Shown: positions 5,072 to 5,973 of the stretch, piece after piece
How positions within the stretch are numbered: the stretch's first letter is position 1
How the letters are laid out: every line of letters begins with the position of its first letter
DNA from: an uncultured Bacilli bacterium
Lineage (GTDB): Bacteria; Bacillota_I; Bacilli_A; RF39; UBA660
NCBI GenBank assembly: GCA_934148875.1
Contig: CAKPDJ010000068.1
Location: 1 to 5,973 of the forward strand
DNA: 5,973 nt
Direction of reading: 5' to 3'
The notes under the pieces: model-generated
The model's database searches: none
The model's input: the letters and a program-made list of their open reading frames with translations, nothing else
What the model was told of the DNA's origin: nothing
Position numbers and translations under genes: made by a program

Positions 5072-5818
5072 ATGAATAGTAAAGTCAAGAAGAAAAAAGC
5101 TGGAATTAGTTTAATAATAATGTTGTTGTTATTAATAGGTGGTTATAACTACCAAGATATTTATAATATTATCAATAATAATTTAGCATCTGTTTCAAAT
5201 AAACCAAATGAAAATAACTACTCTTATAATATAAATGAAATACCTGAATATAGTGGATCTAGCTACGTAGTTATTAATAACAATGAACCTAATTTCTTAG
5301 AAGAAGACATTAATACAAACTCTTTTGAAATCTATAGTGAACTTGATTCATTAGGTAGATGTGGTTATGCTTATGCTAATATTAGTAAAGAATTAATGCC
5401 TACTACTGAAAGAGGTTCTATTGGTTCTGTTAAACCTAGTGGATGGCATACAGTAAAATATGATAATGTTGATGGTAAATATTTGTATAATAGATGCCAT
5501 TTGATTGGATATCAATTAACAGGAGAAAATGCCAATAAGCGTAATCTTATTACATGTACTAGATATATGAATACAGTAGGAATGTTAGAATTTGAAAATA
5601 AAGTAGCAAATTACATTAAAGAAACCAATAATCATGTTTTATACCGAGTTACACCTATTTTTAAAGAAAATAATTTACTTGCTAGTGGAGTAGAAATGGA
5701 AGCTTATTCTGTTGAAGATAAGGGTGATGGTATTAAATTTCATGTCTTTGTATATAATGTTCAAGATGGTATTAGCATAGATTATAAGACTGGCGATAGT
5801 AAACTAATAGAAAAATAA
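5072..5818 (+). CDS. DNA/RNA non-specific endonuclease (NUC1/EndA-like), membrane-anchored or secreted
   Basis: A complete 248-residue nuclease of the beta-beta-alpha-metal type, which cleaves DNA and RNA with a histidine general base and a bound divalent metal. The N-terminus is basic (KVKKKK) followed by one hydrophobic segment at about 11-25. There is no lipobox cysteine and no clear AxA cleavage site, so it is either an anchor or a signal peptide, and the catalytic part lies outside the cell. Residues 33-56 are an Asn/Ser-rich linker. The catalytic core is NRCHLIGYQLTG (140-151), where His143 is the general base and NRCH replaces the DRGH of the classical family. It is followed by NKRNLIT with the metal-ligand Asn158, and by FENKV with Glu174 in the motif helix. 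The rest (SGSSYVVINNNEP, RGSIGSVKPSGWHTVKYD, HVLYRVTPIF, ASGVEMEAYSVED) matches the extracellular nuclease branch common in gut Bacillota. It could serve DNA uptake, nutrient scavenging, biofilm or competitor degradation. The ribosome binding site is weak (GGTG at 5064-5067). It is monocistronic, with its own terminator. Confidence 0.9.
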   Translation: MNSKVKKKKAGISLIIMLLLLIGGYNYQDIYNIINNNLASVSNKPNENNYSYNINEIPEYSGSSYVVINNNEPNFLEEDINTNSFEIYSELDSLGRCGYAYANISKELMPTTERGSIGSVKPSGWHTVKYDNVDGKYLYNRCHLIGYQLTGENANKRNLITCTRYMNTVGMLEFENKVANYIKETNNHVLYRVTPIFKENNLLASGVEMEAYSVEDKGDGIKFHVFVYNVQDGISIDYKTGDSKLIEK

Positions 5819-5835
5819 TTTAGTAATTTATTAAC

Positions 5836-5868
5836 GAAACAAGTTTTAAATAATTTGTTTCTTTTTTT
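5836..5868 (+). terminator. Terminator of the nuclease gene
   Basis: GAAACAAGTT at 5836-5845 pairs with AATTTGTTTC at 5852-5861 (10 bp with one G-U) around a TTAAAT loop, followed by seven T (5862-5868). It starts 17 bases after the nuclease stop codon. Confidence 0.87.
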
Positions 5869-5924
5869 GCCTTTTATTAGATATTTCAAAAAAAATAGAA
5901 ATAATATAATCAGAGGTGATTTGA

Positions 5925-5973
5925 TTGAATAAAAAAGAACTAATAAGAAAAACAGATAAGATGGTACCAATCT
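5925..5973 (+). CDS. Start of an unidentified gene with a TTG codon, cut by the window edge
   Basis: A strong ribosome binding site AGAGGTGAT at 5912-5920 sits at good spacing before TTG 5925-5927, from which the frame stays open to the window end and reads MNKKELIRKTDKMVPI. The only upstream TTG (5921-5923) hits a stop after three codons, and the first in-frame ATG (5961) has no ribosome binding site. The basic, charged start followed by MVPI could lead into a membrane segment or a helical domain, but 16 residues are not enough to name a family. TATAAT at 5905-5910 lies too close: a transcript from it would begin inside the ribosome binding site. The true promoter is therefore not identified. 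Confidence 0.6.
   Translation, partial: MNKKELIRKTDKMVPI

Noticed and set aside
5782..5970. Open frame of 62 codons on the minus strand, rich in Leu/Phe/Ile and looking like a small membrane protein.
   Set aside because: It overlaps the end of the nuclease gene, runs through that gene's terminator and through the plus-strand TTG gene start. Its hydrophobic look is what A-rich DNA gives when read in reverse.
1..5973. TGA read as tryptophan, as in some low-GC relatives.
   Set aside because: All complete genes end in TAA, tryptophan codons are TGG, and none of the proteins needs a TGA to be full length.
1..5973. CRISPR array, insertion sequence, toxin-antitoxin pair or riboswitch.
   Set aside because: No regularly spaced repeats, transposase motifs or small gene pairs were found, and the leaders are too short (about 16 to 40 bases) for a structured riboswitch.

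Overview
The window is very AT-rich bacterial DNA. Genes start with ATG or TTG, have purine-rich ribosome binding sites and all five complete genes stop with TAA. Tryptophan is written TGG, so nothing suggests a recoded TGA. The protein families, the sigma-A-type promoters and the hairpin-plus-T-run terminators point to a low-GC Bacillota (Firmicutes-type) chromosome, plausibly a gut or host-associated lineage. The genus cannot be told from this stretch.

Layout from left to right: the 3' part of a tRNA with a CAT anticodon (1-45), very probably elongator tRNA-Met; a short hairpin and a terminator; a tandem TGRCAACAAA repeat resembling integrase arm sites (160-181); a strong extended -10 promoter driving a monocistronic cytoplasmic endonuclease/exonuclease/phosphatase-fold enzyme (310-1080); a shared hairpin terminator between convergent genes; a TetR-family repressor on the minus strand (1121-1720); a 154-bp divergent control region; an ABC-transporter ATPase (1875-2585) followed after one base by a two-repeat FtsX-type permease (2587-4965); a terminator; a membrane-anchored or secreted DNA/RNA non-specific nuclease (5072-5818); a terminator; and the first 16 codons of a TTG-started gene cut by the right edge (5925 onward).

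The centre of the window is a self-contained regulated export or envelope module: TetR-type repressor, divergent ATPase and permease. Its control region is the most striking sequence here. A perfect 34-bp inverted repeat (13-bp arms, 8-bp spacer) lies between two divergent promoters, and the outer TTG of each arm is also the start of a -35 hexamer. Both promoters have 17-bp spacers and TATAAT boxes placed symmetrically to the base about the palindrome centre. A second, degenerate copy of the operator lies 62 bp downstream, just after the predicted transporter start point and touching its ribosome binding site. One repressor could thus switch off both promoters at once and also block the transporter at a second site. 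The transported substrate is not visible from sequence.

The two nuclease-fold genes flanking the module have their own promoters and terminators, and nothing ties them to it functionally. No CRISPR array, insertion sequence, complete mobile element or recognisable riboswitch was seen. No stretch longer than 300 bases lacks a gene; the longest gap (46-309) is described through its individual sites.
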